Part shown: one piece after another, positions 43,723 through 55,174 of the stretch
Layout: every line of letters starts with the position of its first letter
Position numbering within the stretch: position 1 is the stretch's first letter
From: Streptomyces humicola
Lineage (GTDB): Bacteria > Actinomycetota > Actinomycetes > Streptomycetales > Streptomycetaceae
NCBI RefSeq assembly: GCF_024436035.1
Contig: NZ_JANFNG010000003.1
Location: 248,001-312,000, forward strand
Reading direction: 5' to 3'
DNA length: 64,000 nucleotides
Position numbers and translations under genes: made by a program
Notes under the pieces: generated by a model
Told to the model about the DNA's origin: nothing
What the model saw: only the letters and a program-made list of their open reading frames with translations
Database searches by the model: none

Positions 43723-45294
43723 ATGGCGGAGCTCACGATCCGGCCGGAGGAGATCCGGGACGCGCTGGAGACTTTCGTCCAGTCGTACAAGCCGGACGCG
43801 GCCTCGCGCGAGGAGGTCGGTACGGTCAGCGAGGCCGGCGACGGCATCGCGAAGGTCGAGGGGCTGCCCTCGGCCATGGCGAACGAGCTGCTGAAGTTCG
43901 AGGACGGCACGCTCGGTCTCGCCCTCAACCTGGAGGAGCGGGAGATCGGCGCCGTCATCCTCGGTGAGTTCAGCGGCATCGAGGAGGGGCAGAGCGTCCG
44001 CCGTACCGGCGAGGTGCTGTCCGTGCCCGTCGGCGAGGGCTACCTCGGCCGTGTCATCGACCCGCTGGGCAACCCGATCGACGGCCTCGGCGAGATCGAG
44101 ACCGACAGCCGCCGCGCCCTTGAACTGCAGGCCCCCACGGTCATGCAGCGCAAGTCGGTGCACGAGCCGATGCAGACCGGCCTCAAGGCCGTCGACTCCA
44201 TGACCCCGATCGGCCGCGGTCAGCGTCAGCTGATCATCGGCGACCGCCAGACCGGAAAGACCGCCCTGGCCGTCGACACGATCATCAACCAGCGCGACAA
44301 CTGGCGCTCCGGCGACCCGAGCAAGCAGGTCCGCTGCATCTACGTCGCCATCGGCCAGAAGGGCTCCACCATCGCCTCCGTGCGCGGCGCGCTGGAGGAG
44401 TCGGGTGCCCTGGAGTACACGACGATCGTCGCCGCCCCGGCGTCCGACCCGGCCGGCTTCAAGTACCTGGCCCCGTACACCGGCTCGGCCATCGGCCAGC
44501 ACTGGATGTACCAGGGCAAGCACGTCCTGATCATCTTCGACGACCTGTCCAAGCAGGCCGACGCCTACCGTGCCGTCTCCCTGCTGCTGCGCCGCCCGCC
44601 GGGCCGCGAGGCCTACCCGGGTGACGTCTTCTACCTGCACTCCCGCCTGCTGGAGCGCTGCGCGAAGCTGTCGGACGACATGGGCGCGGGCTCGATGACC
44701 GGCCTGCCGATCGTCGAGACCAAGGCCAACGACGTGTCGGCGTTCATTCCGACCAACGTCATCTCCATCACCGACGGCCAGTGCTTCCTGGAGTCGGACC
44801 TGTTCAACGCGGGCCAGCGTCCGGCGGTCAACGTCGGTATCTCCGTCTCCCGTGTCGGCGGCTCCGCGCAGCACAAGGCGATGCGCCAGGTCTCCGGCCG
44901 TCTGCGTGTGGACCTGGCCCAGTACCGCGAGCTGGAGGCGTTCGCCGCCTTCGGTTCCGACCTGGACGCGGCCTCCAAGGCGCAGCTGGAGCGGGGCAAG
45001 CGCATGGTCGAGCTGCTCAAGCAGGGCCAGTACGAGCCGTACCCGGTCGAGGAGCAGGTCGTCTCCATCTGGTCCGGCACCAACGGCAAGCTGGATGACG
45101 TACCGGTCGCGGACATCCGCCGCTTCGAGCGGGAGCTGCTGGACTGGATGCGCCGGGAGAAGAAGGAGCTCCTGACCGCCATCCGCGAGGGTGCCAAGAT
45201 GCCCGACGAGACCATCGAGGCGATCTCCGAGGCCGTCGACACCTTCAAGAAGCAGTTCGAGACCTCGGACGGCAAGCTGCTGGGTGAGGACTGA
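43723..45294 (+). CDS. atpA: F0F1 ATP synthase subunit alpha
   Basis: A 523-residue non-catalytic nucleotide-binding subunit of the F1 hexamer. The Walker A motif is GDRQTGKT (about 170-177), with [35 protein letters not shown] and the Arg finger region after it. ATG 43723 starts [16 protein letters not shown], with AAGGAGAG upstream. The gap to atpG is 2 nt. Confidence 0.98.
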   Translation: MAELTIRPEEIRDALETFVQSYKPDAASREEVGTVSEAGDGIAKVEGLPSAMANELLKFEDGTLGLALNLEEREIGAVILGEFSGIEEGQSVRRTGEVLSVPVGEGYLGRVIDPLGNPIDGLGEIETDSRRALELQAPTVMQRKSVHEPMQTGLKAVDSMTPIGRGQRQLIIGDRQTGKTALAVDTIINQRDNWRSGDPSKQVRCIYVAIGQKGSTIASVRGALEESGALEYTTIVAAPASDPAGFKYLAPYTGSAIGQHWMYQGKHVLIIFDDLSKQADAYRAVSLLLRRPPGREAYPGDVFYLHSRLLERCAKLSDDMGAGSMTGLPIVETKANDVSAFIPTNVISITDGQCFLESDLFNAGQRPAVNVGISVSRVGGSAQHKAMRQVSGRLRVDLAQYRELEAFAAFGSDLDAASKAQLERGKRMVELLKQGQYEPYPVEEQVVSIWSGTNGKLDDVPVADIRRFERELLDWMRREKKELLTAIREGAKMPDETIEAISEAVDTFKKQFETSDGKLLGED

Positions 45295-45296
45295 GC

Positions 45297-47665
<2,369 letters not shown>

Positions 47666-47688
47666 CGCCTCGCGCCCGGAGCGTGTGA

Positions 47689-47711
47689 GGGGGCGGGCTG
47701 GTCCCGCCCCC
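47689..47711. terminator. Hairpin between atpD and atpC
   Basis: GGGGGCGGG-CTGGT-CCCGCCCCC is a perfect 9-bp stem in the 115-nt gap. It may be a partial terminator or a processing site lowering atpC expression. Confidence 0.5.
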
Positions 47712-47780
47712 GACCCACGCCCCGTTATCCTGTGACCCATCACCTGCCGGAGCCGGTGGGTGGAGACCCGAGGAGCCATC

Positions 47781-48155
47781 TTGGCCGAGCTGCACGTCGA
47801 GCTGGTCGCCGCCGACCGCAAGGTCTGGTCGGGCGAAGCCACGATCGTCGTCGCGCGCACGGCGTCGGGCGACATTGGCATCATGCCGGGCCACAGTCCG
47901 CTGCTCAGCGTGCTGGAGTCCGACCCTGTCACCATCCGCACGACCGACGGCGGCACTGTCGTCGCCGCCGTGCACGGAGGATTCATCTCGTTCTCCGACA
48001 ACAAGCTCTCGATTCTCGCCGAGATCGCCGAGCTTGCCGACGAGATCGATGTCGAGCGCGCCGAGCGTGCGTTCGAGCGTGCCAAGTCGGAGGCGGACGC
48101 CGTCGCCGAGAAGCGCGCCGCCATCCGGCTGCGCGCCGCCACAGGCACGTACTGA
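47781..48155 (+). CDS. atpC: F0F1 ATP synthase subunit epsilon
   Basis: A 124-residue rotor subunit that also inhibits ATP hydrolysis. It has an N-terminal beta sandwich (ELHVELVAADRKVWSGEATIVVARTASGDIGIMPGHSPLL) and a C-terminal two-helix region (AERAFERAKSEADAVAEKRA). TTG 47781 is chosen because AGGAG is 5 nt upstream and the protein then begins at the usual position. A GTG at 47760 would add seven residues. Confidence 0.95.
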   Translation: MAELHVELVAADRKVWSGEATIVVARTASGDIGIMPGHSPLLSVLESDPVTIRTTDGGTVVAAVHGGFISFSDNKLSILAEIAELADEIDVERAERAFERAKSEADAVAEKRAAIRLRAATGTY

Positions 48156-48165
48156 GACCTGTCTC

Positions 48166-48202
48166 GGGCCGCGGAGCGCCGACGAGGGCGGCTCCGCGGC
48201 TC
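48166..48202. terminator. Terminator of the atp operon
   Basis: GGGCCGCGGAGC pairs with GGCTCCGCGGCTC across a 13-nt loop, 10 nt after the atpC stop. Confidence 0.65.
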
Positions 48203-48274
48203 GACCGCAGAAAGAGCTTTGGCTTTTGGTGAGTGTCCGGCAACCCCGGACCCGAGGCGAGGAGGTCAGTGGAC

Positions 48275-48727
48275 ATGGTCCTCGCCTTGCAGGCGTTCGC
48301 AACCGCGCTCGTGGTGGCGCTGCTGGGACTCTTCGTCTTCGGCCTGCGCCGCCGGCTGATCCAGCGGCCCGGCGGCACCTTCGACTGCAGCCTGCGCACC
48401 CCGCGTGACGCGGCGGATGCGGAGGGCCACTCCGGTAAGGGGTGGGTCTACGGGGTCGCCCGCTACAGCGGTGACCGCGTCGAGTGGTTCCGCGTCTTCT
48501 CGTACGCACCGCGGCCGCGCCGCGTGCTCGAACGCGCCGCGATCGAAGTCGTTGAACGCCGGCATCCGCAGGGCGAGGAGGAGCTGGCGCTGCTCTCCGA
48601 CGCCGTGGTGCTGGCGTGTACCCACCGGGGTGCCCGCCTCGAGCTGGCGATGAGCGACGACGCGCTGACCGGCTTCCTCGCATGGCTCGAAGCCGCCCCG
48701 CCTGGCCAGCGCGTCAACGTCGCGTAA
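48275..48727 (+). CDS. DUF2550 membrane protein
   Basis: A 150-residue protein with one N-terminal TM helix (about 3-22, LALQAFATALVVALLGLFVFGLRR) and a cytosolic domain with GGTFDCSLRTP, GKGWVYGVARYSGDRVEWFRVFSYAPRPRRVLER, the DUF2550 pattern conserved downstream of actinobacterial atpC. ATG 48275 is 9 nt from GAGGAGG. GTG 48269 is too close. It is adjacent to a convergent adenosyltransferase gene. Function unknown. Confidence 0.9.
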   Translation: MVLALQAFATALVVALLGLFVFGLRRRLIQRPGGTFDCSLRTPRDAADAEGHSGKGWVYGVARYSGDRVEWFRVFSYAPRPRRVLERAAIEVVERRHPQGEEELALLSDAVVLACTHRGARLELAMSDDALTGFLAWLEAAPPGQRVNVA

Positions 48728-48743
48728 CGCCCGCTCGCCGCGG

Positions 48744-49316
48744 TCAGCGGTTCTCGCCGGGTACCCAGAGCACGTCGCCGCGCTCCTTGTTCGCCGTCCT
48801 GGCCAGAATGAACAGCAGGTCGGAGAGGCGATTGAGGTATTTGGCCGTGAGGGGATTCATCGACTCGCCGTACGTCTCCAGGGCCGTCCACGTCGAGCGC
48901 TCGGCGCGCCGCACTACCGTGCAGGCCTGGTGGAGCAGGGCCGCGCTGGGCGTGCCACCGGGGAGGATGAAGCTGCGGAGCTTCTCCAGGCCTTCGAGGA
49001 AGCGGTCGCAGTCCGCCTCCAGCTTGTCGATATAGCTCTGCTCGACCCGCAGCGGCGGGTACTTCGGCTCCTGGACGACTGGCGTCGCCAGGTCCGCCCC
49101 CACGTCGAACAGATCGTTCTGCACGCGCACCAGTACGGCGGCGATCTCCTCGTCGAGCCCGCCGAGCGCGACGGCGACCCCGATCGCGGCGTTCGCCTCG
49201 TTCACATCGGCATACGCGCCGATCCTCGGATCGGTCTTGGGCGCCCGGCTCATGTCCCCGAGAGCTGTTGTGCCGTCGTCACCCGTGCGGGTGTAGATAC
49301 GCGAGAGATGGACCAT
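48744..49316 (-). CDS. PduO-type cob(I)alamin adenosyltransferase
   Basis: A 190-residue ATP:corrinoid adenosyltransferase that converts cob(I)alamin to adenosylcobalamin. IYTRTGDDGTTALGDMSR at the N-terminus is the ATP-binding signature of the PduO class, and FILPGGTPSAALLHQACTVVRRAERSTWTA and LNRLSDLLFILARTANKERG follow. ATG 49316. It lies tail-to-tail with DUF2550 (16-nt gap). The product supplies B12-dependent mutases and the class II ribonucleotide reductase. Confidence 0.96.
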   Translation of the reverse strand: MVHLSRIYTRTGDDGTTALGDMSRAPKTDPRIGAYADVNEANAAIGVAVALGGLDEEIAAVLVRVQNDLFDVGADLATPVVQEPKYPPLRVEQSYIDKLEADCDRFLEGLEKLRSFILPGGTPSAALLHQACTVVRRAERSTWTALETYGESMNPLTAKYLNRLSDLLFILARTANKERGDVLWVPGENR

Positions 49317-49389
49317 GTGAGCAGGCTATCTCTGCCAAGCTCGGCGCAGCAGTCGGCACTACGATGGGGCGGGGAGGCGAGGAGGTGCC

Positions 49390-49947
49390 ATGACGGTGAT
49401 GGACCAGGGCAACGCCCACGACTTGGTACGCCTGCTGGAAGACATTCCCGAGTTCGACGGCTACAAGATCGAGCTGATCGACGGGAACATCAAGATGCAG
49501 GCCTCGGCGACCCCGATCCACAACTTCATCCAGGCCTCCGTGGCCAGTGCGTTCATCACGCGCGGCTGGTGGTCGTTGACGGAGCAGGCTCTCATCTCGC
49601 AGGTGGCTGGCTTCGAGCCCAAGCCCGACACGGTCGTCACTGCAGCCGGTAAAGCCGACGACAACGCCAACCCATTTCCCGCGGATCGCGTCGAGCTGAT
49701 CGTCGAGATTGTCTCGACCGACAAGGACAGCGACTACATCAAGAAGCGCATGTGGTATGCCAGGAGCGGCATCCCGCTCTACGTTCTGATCGACCCGAAC
49801 GACGGTGTCTGCGAGCTGTACTCAGAGCCCCACGGCGGCGTATACCGGACCACGCGGACGAGCGAGTTCGGCGAGCCCGTGCTCCTGCCGTCCCCCTTCG
49901 ACTTCTCGCTCGACACCACCAGCTTCCGGCTCTACCCCCCGCGTTGA
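49390..49947 (+). CDS. Uma2 family (DUF820) putative endonuclease
   Basis: A 185-residue PD-(D/E)XK-fold protein. Segments YKIELIDGNIKMQASATPIHNFIQ, DRVELIVEIVSTDKDSDYIKKRMWYARSGIPLYVLIDP contain the putative catalytic Glu/Asp and the E-X-V-S / K pattern of Uma2 proteins, which are abundant in Streptomyces and cyanobacteria. ATG 49390 follows GAGGAGG. Real nuclease activity and biological role are unproven for most members. Confidence 0.9.
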   Translation: MTVMDQGNAHDLVRLLEDIPEFDGYKIELIDGNIKMQASATPIHNFIQASVASAFITRGWWSLTEQALISQVAGFEPKPDTVVTAAGKADDNANPFPADRVELIVEIVSTDKDSDYIKKRMWYARSGIPLYVLIDPNDGVCELYSEPHGGVYRTTRTSEFGEPVLLPSPFDFSLDTTSFRLYPPR

Positions 49948-50075
49948 GCCGACCGCATGCCCGTCGTGACGAGCGACGAAGAACACACCGTGACTCCCGC
50001 CTCTTCCTGCTGCGCAGGAGCGTGAACGGGCGTTAAGGTCCGGCCACAAGCGCATTGCGAGAAGTGGGGTGTGTC

Positions 50076-50924
50076 GTGGCGAAGAAGCTCGCCGTCATCG
50101 GGGCGGGGCTCATGGGTTCCGGGATCGCGCAGGTGTCGGCCCAGGCCGGCTACGAAGTGGTACTGCGTGATGTGACCGACGAGGCGCTGGCCCGGGGGAA
50201 GAGCGGTATCGAGGCCTCGTACGGGAAGTTCGTCGCCAAGGGGAAGCTGGAGGCCGAACAGGCCGAGGCGGCGCTCGCGCGGATCACCACGACCACCGAC
50301 CTGGACGCTGCGGCCGACGCAGACATCGTCGTCGAGGCGGTCTTCGAGAAGATCGAGGTCAAGCAGGAGATCTTCCGCGCGCTCGACAAGATCGTGCGCG
50401 AGGAGACGGTGCTCGCCTCCAACACCTCCGCCATCCCGATCACGAAGATCGCCGCAGTGACGGAGCGTCCGGAACGCGTCGTCGGCACGCACTTCTTCTC
50501 GCCGGTCCCGATGATGCAGCTGTGCGAGCTGGTGCGCGGCTACAAGACCGGCGACGAAACGCTCGCTGCGGCGCGCGCGTTCGCCGAGGGTGTCGGCAAG
50601 ACCTGCATCGTCGTCAACCGCGACGTGGCCGGGTTTGTGACGACGCGCCTGATTTCCGCACTCGTCGTCGAGGCGGTCAAGCTCTACGAGTCCGGGGTCG
50701 CCTCCGCCGAGGACATCGACACCGCGTGCAAGCTCGGCTTCGGACACGCGATGGGCCCGCTCGCCACCGCCGATCTGACGGGTGTGGACATCCTGTTGCA
50801 CGCGACCGGGAACATCTACACAGAGTCCCAGGACGAGAAGTTCGCCCCGCCGGAGATCATGCGGCGCATGGTTGATGCAGGGGATATCGGCCGCAAGAGC
50901 GGGCAGGGCTTCTACCGTTACTGA
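50076..50924 (+). CDS. 3-hydroxybutyryl-CoA dehydrogenase
   Basis: A 282-residue NAD(P)-dependent 3-hydroxyacyl-CoA dehydrogenase of the single-function FadB2/Hbd type. The Rossmann motif is VIGAGLMGSGIAQVSAQAG (about 7-25). The catalytic dyad regions are GTHFFSPVPMMQLCELV (His) and VNRDVAGFVTTRLI. GTG 50076 gives the standard N-terminus. An upstream in-frame codon at 50055 is not supported. It acts in butyryl-CoA/polyhydroxybutyrate or beta-oxidation metabolism. Confidence 0.95.
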   Translation: MAKKLAVIGAGLMGSGIAQVSAQAGYEVVLRDVTDEALARGKSGIEASYGKFVAKGKLEAEQAEAALARITTTTDLDAAADADIVVEAVFEKIEVKQEIFRALDKIVREETVLASNTSAIPITKIAAVTERPERVVGTHFFSPVPMMQLCELVRGYKTGDETLAAARAFAEGVGKTCIVVNRDVAGFVTTRLISALVVEAVKLYESGVASAEDIDTACKLGFGHAMGPLATADLTGVDILLHATGNIYTESQDEKFAPPEIMRRMVDAGDIGRKSGQGFYRY

Positions 50925-51104
50925 CAGCCTACGGCGCGTATCACCCGCAAGAGTGAATTGGGTATCGGTTCGCTCACGGACGGCAACGCAAGGGGGCGAC
51001 GGCTCGTCAGTTGCGGTGAGACTGAACGGATTCGTGAACCTACGACTCGCCGGCTCACCGACCGACTGACCGATGACGGGGATCCACATCCATTGGGAGC
51101 ACGC

Positions 51105-51446
51105 ATGCGTATCAAGGGCGACCACGCCGAGCTCGCCGTCGGGGGCCGCCTCGACGTACGGAGCGCGGCGGACGCCCGTACGGTCCTGCACTCCGCGGTC
51201 GACTCCGGCCGCGGAGACCTCGTGCTCGACCTGACCGAACTCGACTCGTGGGACGCCACGGGCCTCGGCGTGATCATGGAAGCGCACCGCCGTGCGGGAC
51301 GGGCCAACCGCAGGCTCGTCCTGCGCGGCGTGCCGCCGCAGATGGAGCGGCTGCTTGTCGCCACCCGCCTGCACCGCATCCTCACCATCGACCGGGGACT
51401 CGGCGTGACGGACGCCCCGGCTGCGCAGACCCTGCCCCGCCGCTGA
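51105..51446 (+). CDS. STAS-domain anti-sigma-factor antagonist-like protein
   Basis: A 113-residue SpoIIAA-type STAS domain. LAVGGRLDVRSAADARTVLHSAV starts the fold, and LDLTELDSWDATGLGVIMEAHRRA carries the regulatory loop. The usual Asp-Ser-Ser-Gly phosphosite reads Asp-Ala-Thr-Gly here, so Thr would be the phosphoacceptor if any. ATG 51105 follows GGGAG by 5 nt. No anti-sigma factor gene is adjacent. Confidence 0.9.
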   Translation: MRIKGDHAELAVGGRLDVRSAADARTVLHSAVDSGRGDLVLDLTELDSWDATGLGVIMEAHRRAGRANRRLVLRGVPPQMERLLVATRLHRILTIDRGLGVTDAPAAQTLPRR

Positions 51447-51585
51447 CCCGGCGTGGCGCCCCCGGGTGAGCGCGGGCGGTGTGCGACGGTTTAAGGTTCG
51501 GTTCTCCGGGGTTACCCATGCCCGGGAGGGCCAGGGGAGTACCACACATCCCGGACGCCATGCGCTATGGGGGCGGAGACGGACG

Positions 51586-54114
51586 ATGGACCCACACACC
51601 CGAGGACCCGAGGAAGACGCCCCCGGCATGGGGGCCGACGACACCACGCCTATACGACACGTGGAGCAGCCGCCGCAGACGGCCACGGGCGGCGCCGGCC
51701 ACGCGTCCGGTTCACGCACGGCCGGAGCCGCCCGCACCGCACAGGTCGTGGCCGGTGAGTACCTGCTGACGGTCAACCCCGTCGACGGCAGCGAGGTCGA
51801 GCTCTGCCCGCGCGACCGGGTGCCGTCGCCGGAGCGCCGTGACCAGGAGGAGCGCGAGGCGCGCCGCCGCGCCGCTCTCCCCGCGCCCGTGGGCGGTCCG
51901 GCCGGGGTACCCGCCCCCGCCCCGCTGCTCGAACGCACCGAGGAGAGCGATCGCCTGGTGCGGCTGCTGGGCCGCGGCCGTTCCGTGCGCGTGACCGGCC
52001 CGTCCGGTTCGGGCCGCACCGCGCTGCTGTCGCTGACGGCCGAACGCTGCACCGGCCTCGCCCCCGACGGCGTCGTCCGTCTGACCGGCTACCATCGCAC
52101 CCCGGCCGATCTGCTGTACGACCTGTACGCCACCGTCTACCGCACCGAGGGAGCCCGCCCCGACCGCCCGCGGCTGCTGGAGCGGGTCCGCGAGATCGGT
52201 GCCGTCGTCGTCCTGGACGACATCGAGTTCGGCGGGGCGGCCCTGGAGGAATTGCTCGCCGCGGCTGCCGAGTGCGCCTTCCTGATCTCCGCGACCCCCG
52301 ATGTCGCGGCCCCCTCGGCCGACTCGCACATCGAAGAGGTCTTTCTCCCCGGCCTGTCCAAGGCGGCCTGCCTCGAGCTGATGGAACGCACCGCAGGGCG
52401 CCCCCTGGCCGAGGCGGAGACGGCCCTGGCGCAGGACCTGTGGTTCGCCTGTGAGGGGCTGCCGCTGCGCTTCGTGCAGGCGGGCGCGCTGCTGCGCCGC
52501 CGCCACGTACAGCCGCAGCCGCCGGCCGATGACGCATCGCCCTTCGAGGCGACCCTCCCCGGCCGCGCCCCCGAGCCGTTTCCGTCGCTCGCGGAGGCGG
52601 CCGACCCCGCCGCAGTGCTGGCGGCCGGGCTGAGCACCGCCGCCGAGCAGACGCTGCGCTACGCCGTCGCGCTCGGCGGGGACTGCCCGCACCCCTCCCA
52701 TCTGCCCGCCCTGGTCGGCGACACGCACGCCGACGCCGCGCTCGCCGAACTCGTCGGCTGCGGCCTGGTCACGGCGGCCGGCCCGCATTACCGGCTCGCC
52801 GCTGGGATACGGGCACAGCTCGTCGAGAGCGTCCCGGACACCGGAGCCAAGGCCCGTACCGCCGCCGAGCACTACGCCTGGTGGACCGGCCACCCGTCGA
52901 TCGCCGCTGAGCGCATCGGCGCGGAGTCGGACGCCGTGCTCGCCGCCATGGCCGCAGCCAAGAGCTGCGGGCAGCCGGGCGTCGCGGTGCAGCTCGCGCG
53001 GACGGCCGCGCCCGCCTTCGCCGCCGCCCTCAACTGGGGCGCCTGGGAGCGGGCGCTGCGCATCGGACTGGAGTCGGCGCGGCTGGCGGGAGAGGTCGGC
53101 GAAGAGGCCTACTTCCACCACGAACTGGGCGTCCTCGCGCTCTGCTCCGGCAACCCGGAGCGGGCGCGGACCGAGCTCGAAGCGTCGATAGGGATGCGCG
53201 GTGTGCTCGCCGACCGCCAGGGCACCGTGGTGGGCCGGCGTACGCTCGCACTGGTGACGGACCGGCTGGGCGGACTGACGCCGCCGCGTGCTCCGGTGAG
53301 TCCGGCGGTGCCGACGAGCCCGGCAGGCCCGGTGGGCGAGGACGTGCCCGCCGTTCCGGCCATGCCCGTCATCCGCAGCGCGTCGCCGCAGCCGACAGTG
53401 GGACGGCGCATACCGCCGGCCGAGCCGGACGCGGCGGACGTCACCGAGACCGCCGTCACCCCGCTTGTGCCGGCCGACCCGCCGAGCCACCGGGGACGTC
53501 CGGCATCCGCCAGGCGCCGCAACCTGGCGGTGGCCGGGGCGGGCGCGGTGCTCGCCGCCGTCTTCGGCACAGTCGTCACAATCGGCGCGACGTCGGGCAA
53601 CAACGGAGCGCATGCCACGCCCACGGGTGCCGCCCCCTCCGAGTCGGCGCAGCAGACCGACGACAGCAGCGGTCTTCCCGCGGAGCAACCGGCGGGCGCC
53701 AACGGCGCCTCCCACCGCCCGACGGCGCGGGCGAGCGCCTCGCCCAGCGCCTCCTCAAGCCCGTCCGGGAACCCGTCGCCCACGGCCGGCTCCACGGCGC
53801 CGGGCGGTCCCGTCACGAGCGGGCCGCCGTCGCCGCGTCACAGTCGGACGCCGACGCCGACGCCCACGCCGACGACGAGCCGCACCTCGTCGCCGTCCCC
53901 GACGACGTCGCCCACCCCGACACCGACCACGAGCCCCTCCCCGACCCCGACGCAGACCTCGGGCAGCTCTCCGCCGAGCCCCAGCACGTCCCAGACGCCT
54001 ACCGGCAGCCCGTCGAGCAGCGGAAGCACGAGCGCCTCACCCTCCAGCTCGTCCTCGTCTTCCTCGTCTTCCTCGTCTTCCTCGTCTTCCTCGTCCGCCT
54101 CCCCGACCGGCTGA
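51586..54114 (+). CDS. STAND/AAA-type ATPase with TM segment and Ser/Pro/Thr tail
   Basis: An 842-residue membrane-linked ATPase. Residues about 1-110 are disordered with an Arg/Glu-rich stretch. A P-loop domain follows with Walker A VTGPSGSGRTALL (about 140) and Walker B AVVVLDDIEFGG (about 207), then helical winged-helix and TPR-like parts (about 350-570). A single TM helix (about 645-668, LAVAGAGAVLAAVFGTVVTIGA) precedes an extracytoplasmic Ser/Pro/Thr-rich tail ending in a run of about 20 Ser. ATG 51586. Related proteins are conserved in Streptomyces without known function. The topology suggests a cytosolic switch tied to an envelope-exposed stalk. Confidence 0.85.
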   Translation: MDPHTRGPEEDAPGMGADDTTPIRHVEQPPQTATGGAGHASGSRTAGAARTAQVVAGEYLLTVNPVDGSEVELCPRDRVPSPERRDQEEREARRRAALPAPVGGPAGVPAPAPLLERTEESDRLVRLLGRGRSVRVTGPSGSGRTALLSLTAERCTGLAPDGVVRLTGYHRTPADLLYDLYATVYRTEGARPDRPRLLERVREIGAVVVLDDIEFGGAALEELLAAAAECAFLISATPDVAAPSADSHIEEVFLPGLSKAACLELMERTAGRPLAEAETALAQDLWFACEGLPLRFVQAGALLRRRHVQPQPPADDASPFEATLPGRAPEPFPSLAEAADPAAVLAAGLSTAAEQTLRYAVALGGDCPHPSHLPALVGDTHADAALAELVGCGLVTAAGPHYRLAAGIRAQLVESVPDTGAKARTAAEHYAWWTGHPSIAAERIGAESDAVLAAMAAAKSCGQPGVAVQLARTAAPAFAAALNWGAWERALRIGLESARLAGEVGEEAYFHHELGVLALCSGNPERARTELEASIGMRGVLADRQGTVVGRRTLALVTDRLGGLTPPRAPVSPAVPTSPAGPVGEDVPAVPAMPVIRSASPQPTVGRRIPPAEPDAADVTETAVTPLVPADPPSHRGRPASARRRNLAVAGAGAVLAAVFGTVVTIGATSGNNGAHATPTGAAPSESAQQTDDSSGLPAEQPAGANGASHRPTARASASPSASSSPSGNPSPTAGSTAPGGPVTSGPPSPRHSRTPTPTPTPTTSRTSSPSPTTSPTPTPTTSPSPTPTQTSGSSPPSPSTSQTPTGSPSSSGSTSASPSSSSSSSSSSSSSSSSSSASPTG
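54055..54090 (+). repeat. 9-bp microsatellite encoding polyserine
   Basis: TCGTCTTCC is repeated four times exactly, with partial units on both sides, and encodes the serine run at the C-terminus of the STAND-type protein. Confidence 0.9.
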
Positions 54115-54128
54115 CCACACACCACGCA

Positions 54129-54162
54129 GAAGGGCCCGGCGCATCCCCGCGCCGGGCCCTTC
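54129..54162. terminator. Bidirectional terminator
   Basis: A perfect 14-bp stem GAAGGGCCCGGCGC / GCGCCGGGCCCTTC with loop ATCCCC, between the convergent STAND-ATPase and nucS genes. Confidence 0.9.
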
Positions 54163-54188
54163 TTCTCTGAGACGTTCTCTGAAGCGGT

Positions 54189-54848
54189 TCAGAACAGGCG
54201 AAGCTTGTCGTCCTCGATGCCGCGCAGGCCGTCGTAGTCCAGGATCGTGCAGGAGATCCCGCGGTCGGTGGCAAGGACGCGTGCCTGCGGCTTGATCTCC
54301 TGGGCCGCGAAGACGCCCTTGACCGGGGCGAGATGGGGATCCCGGTTGAGCAGTTCCAGATAGCGCGTGAGCTGTTCGACGCCGTCGATCTCGCCGCGTC
54401 GCTTGATCTCAACGGCGACCGTCCCGCCGTCCGCGTCGCGGCACAGGATGTCCACCGGGCCGATGGCCGTGGGGTATTCGCGCCGAATCAGCGTCCAGCC
54501 TTCGCCGAGGGTTTCGATGCGGTCCGCCAGGAGTTCCTGCAGATGTGCCTCGACCCCGTCCTTGATCAACCCGGGGTCCACGCCGAGTTCGTGAGAGGAG
54601 TCGTGGAGAACCTCTTCTATGGTGATGATCAGCCGCTCACCCGCCTTGTTCACCACCGTCCACTGGCTGTCCTCCTCCTTGAGAGTGCAGGGCGGCGACA
54701 TCCAGTTGAGCGGTTTGTAGGCGCGGTCGTCCGCATGGATCGACACACTGCCGTCGGCCTTGATCAGGAGAAGTCGCGGTGCCGGGGGCAGGTGGGCGGT
54801 GAGCCGGCCCACATAGTCCACGGAGCAACGAGCAATGACGAGACGCAC
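54189..54848 (-). CDS. nucS: Mismatch-specific endonuclease NucS (EndoMS)
   Basis: A 219-residue nuclease that replaces MutS/MutL in actinobacterial mismatch repair by cutting both strands at G-T, G-G and T-T mispairs. The N-terminal dimerisation/DNA-binding domain starts [16 protein letters not shown]. The C-terminal RecB-like catalytic core has [19 protein letters not shown] and [23 protein letters not shown] (Asp, Glu, Lys). GTG 54848 is chosen to match the usual N-terminus. The longer frame to 54977 is not supported. It is divergent from an SCO5389-type gene, as in other streptomycetes. Confidence 0.95.
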   Translation of the reverse strand: MRLVIARCSVDYVGRLTAHLPPAPRLLLIKADGSVSIHADDRAYKPLNWMSPPCTLKEEDSQWTVVNKAGERLIITIEEVLHDSSHELGVDPGLIKDGVEAHLQELLADRIETLGEGWTLIRREYPTAIGPVDILCRDADGGTVAVEIKRRGEIDGVEQLTRYLELLNRDPHLAPVKGVFAAQEIKPQARVLATDRGISCTILDYDGLRGIEDDKLRLF

Positions 54849-55174
54849 GGTCGGCCACGCTACTCGAACCGGGGCGGGATACGCGATTCCCGTTCCGTTC
54901 CGGCGTTCCGACGAGGCCCGTTGATCGCCACCCGGTGTGGCGGGGGATGCGCAGACTGTATGGGACAGGTCACTCATAGGGCCCTAAGCCGGGCACGCGA
55001 GGTTGGCCGGTTGTGCGCGCAAGCTCCTGGTGCGGCCGGGCCTTCGCACCTACCGTTGGAGCCGGGAGTCCGCCGTGCGGGAGTTGGAGCCGAGTCCACG
55101 GCTTCAGGACCGGTGGCTTCCCTCCGTTGTCCGTGAGGCCCCGGGCCCGGCTCGGGGTCGCGAGAGGAGTACCC

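Noticed and set aside
42706-44874. 722-residue minus-strand frame over atpH/atpA
   Set aside because: Shadow frame of highly conserved ATP synthase genes.
51712-53715. 667-residue minus-strand frame across the STAND-type ATPase
   Set aside because: It is antisense to a gene with Walker motifs and proper ribosome binding site.
53838-54125. Acidic minus-strand frame with repeated Glu-Asp
   Set aside because: It is the reverse reading of the polyserine microsatellite.
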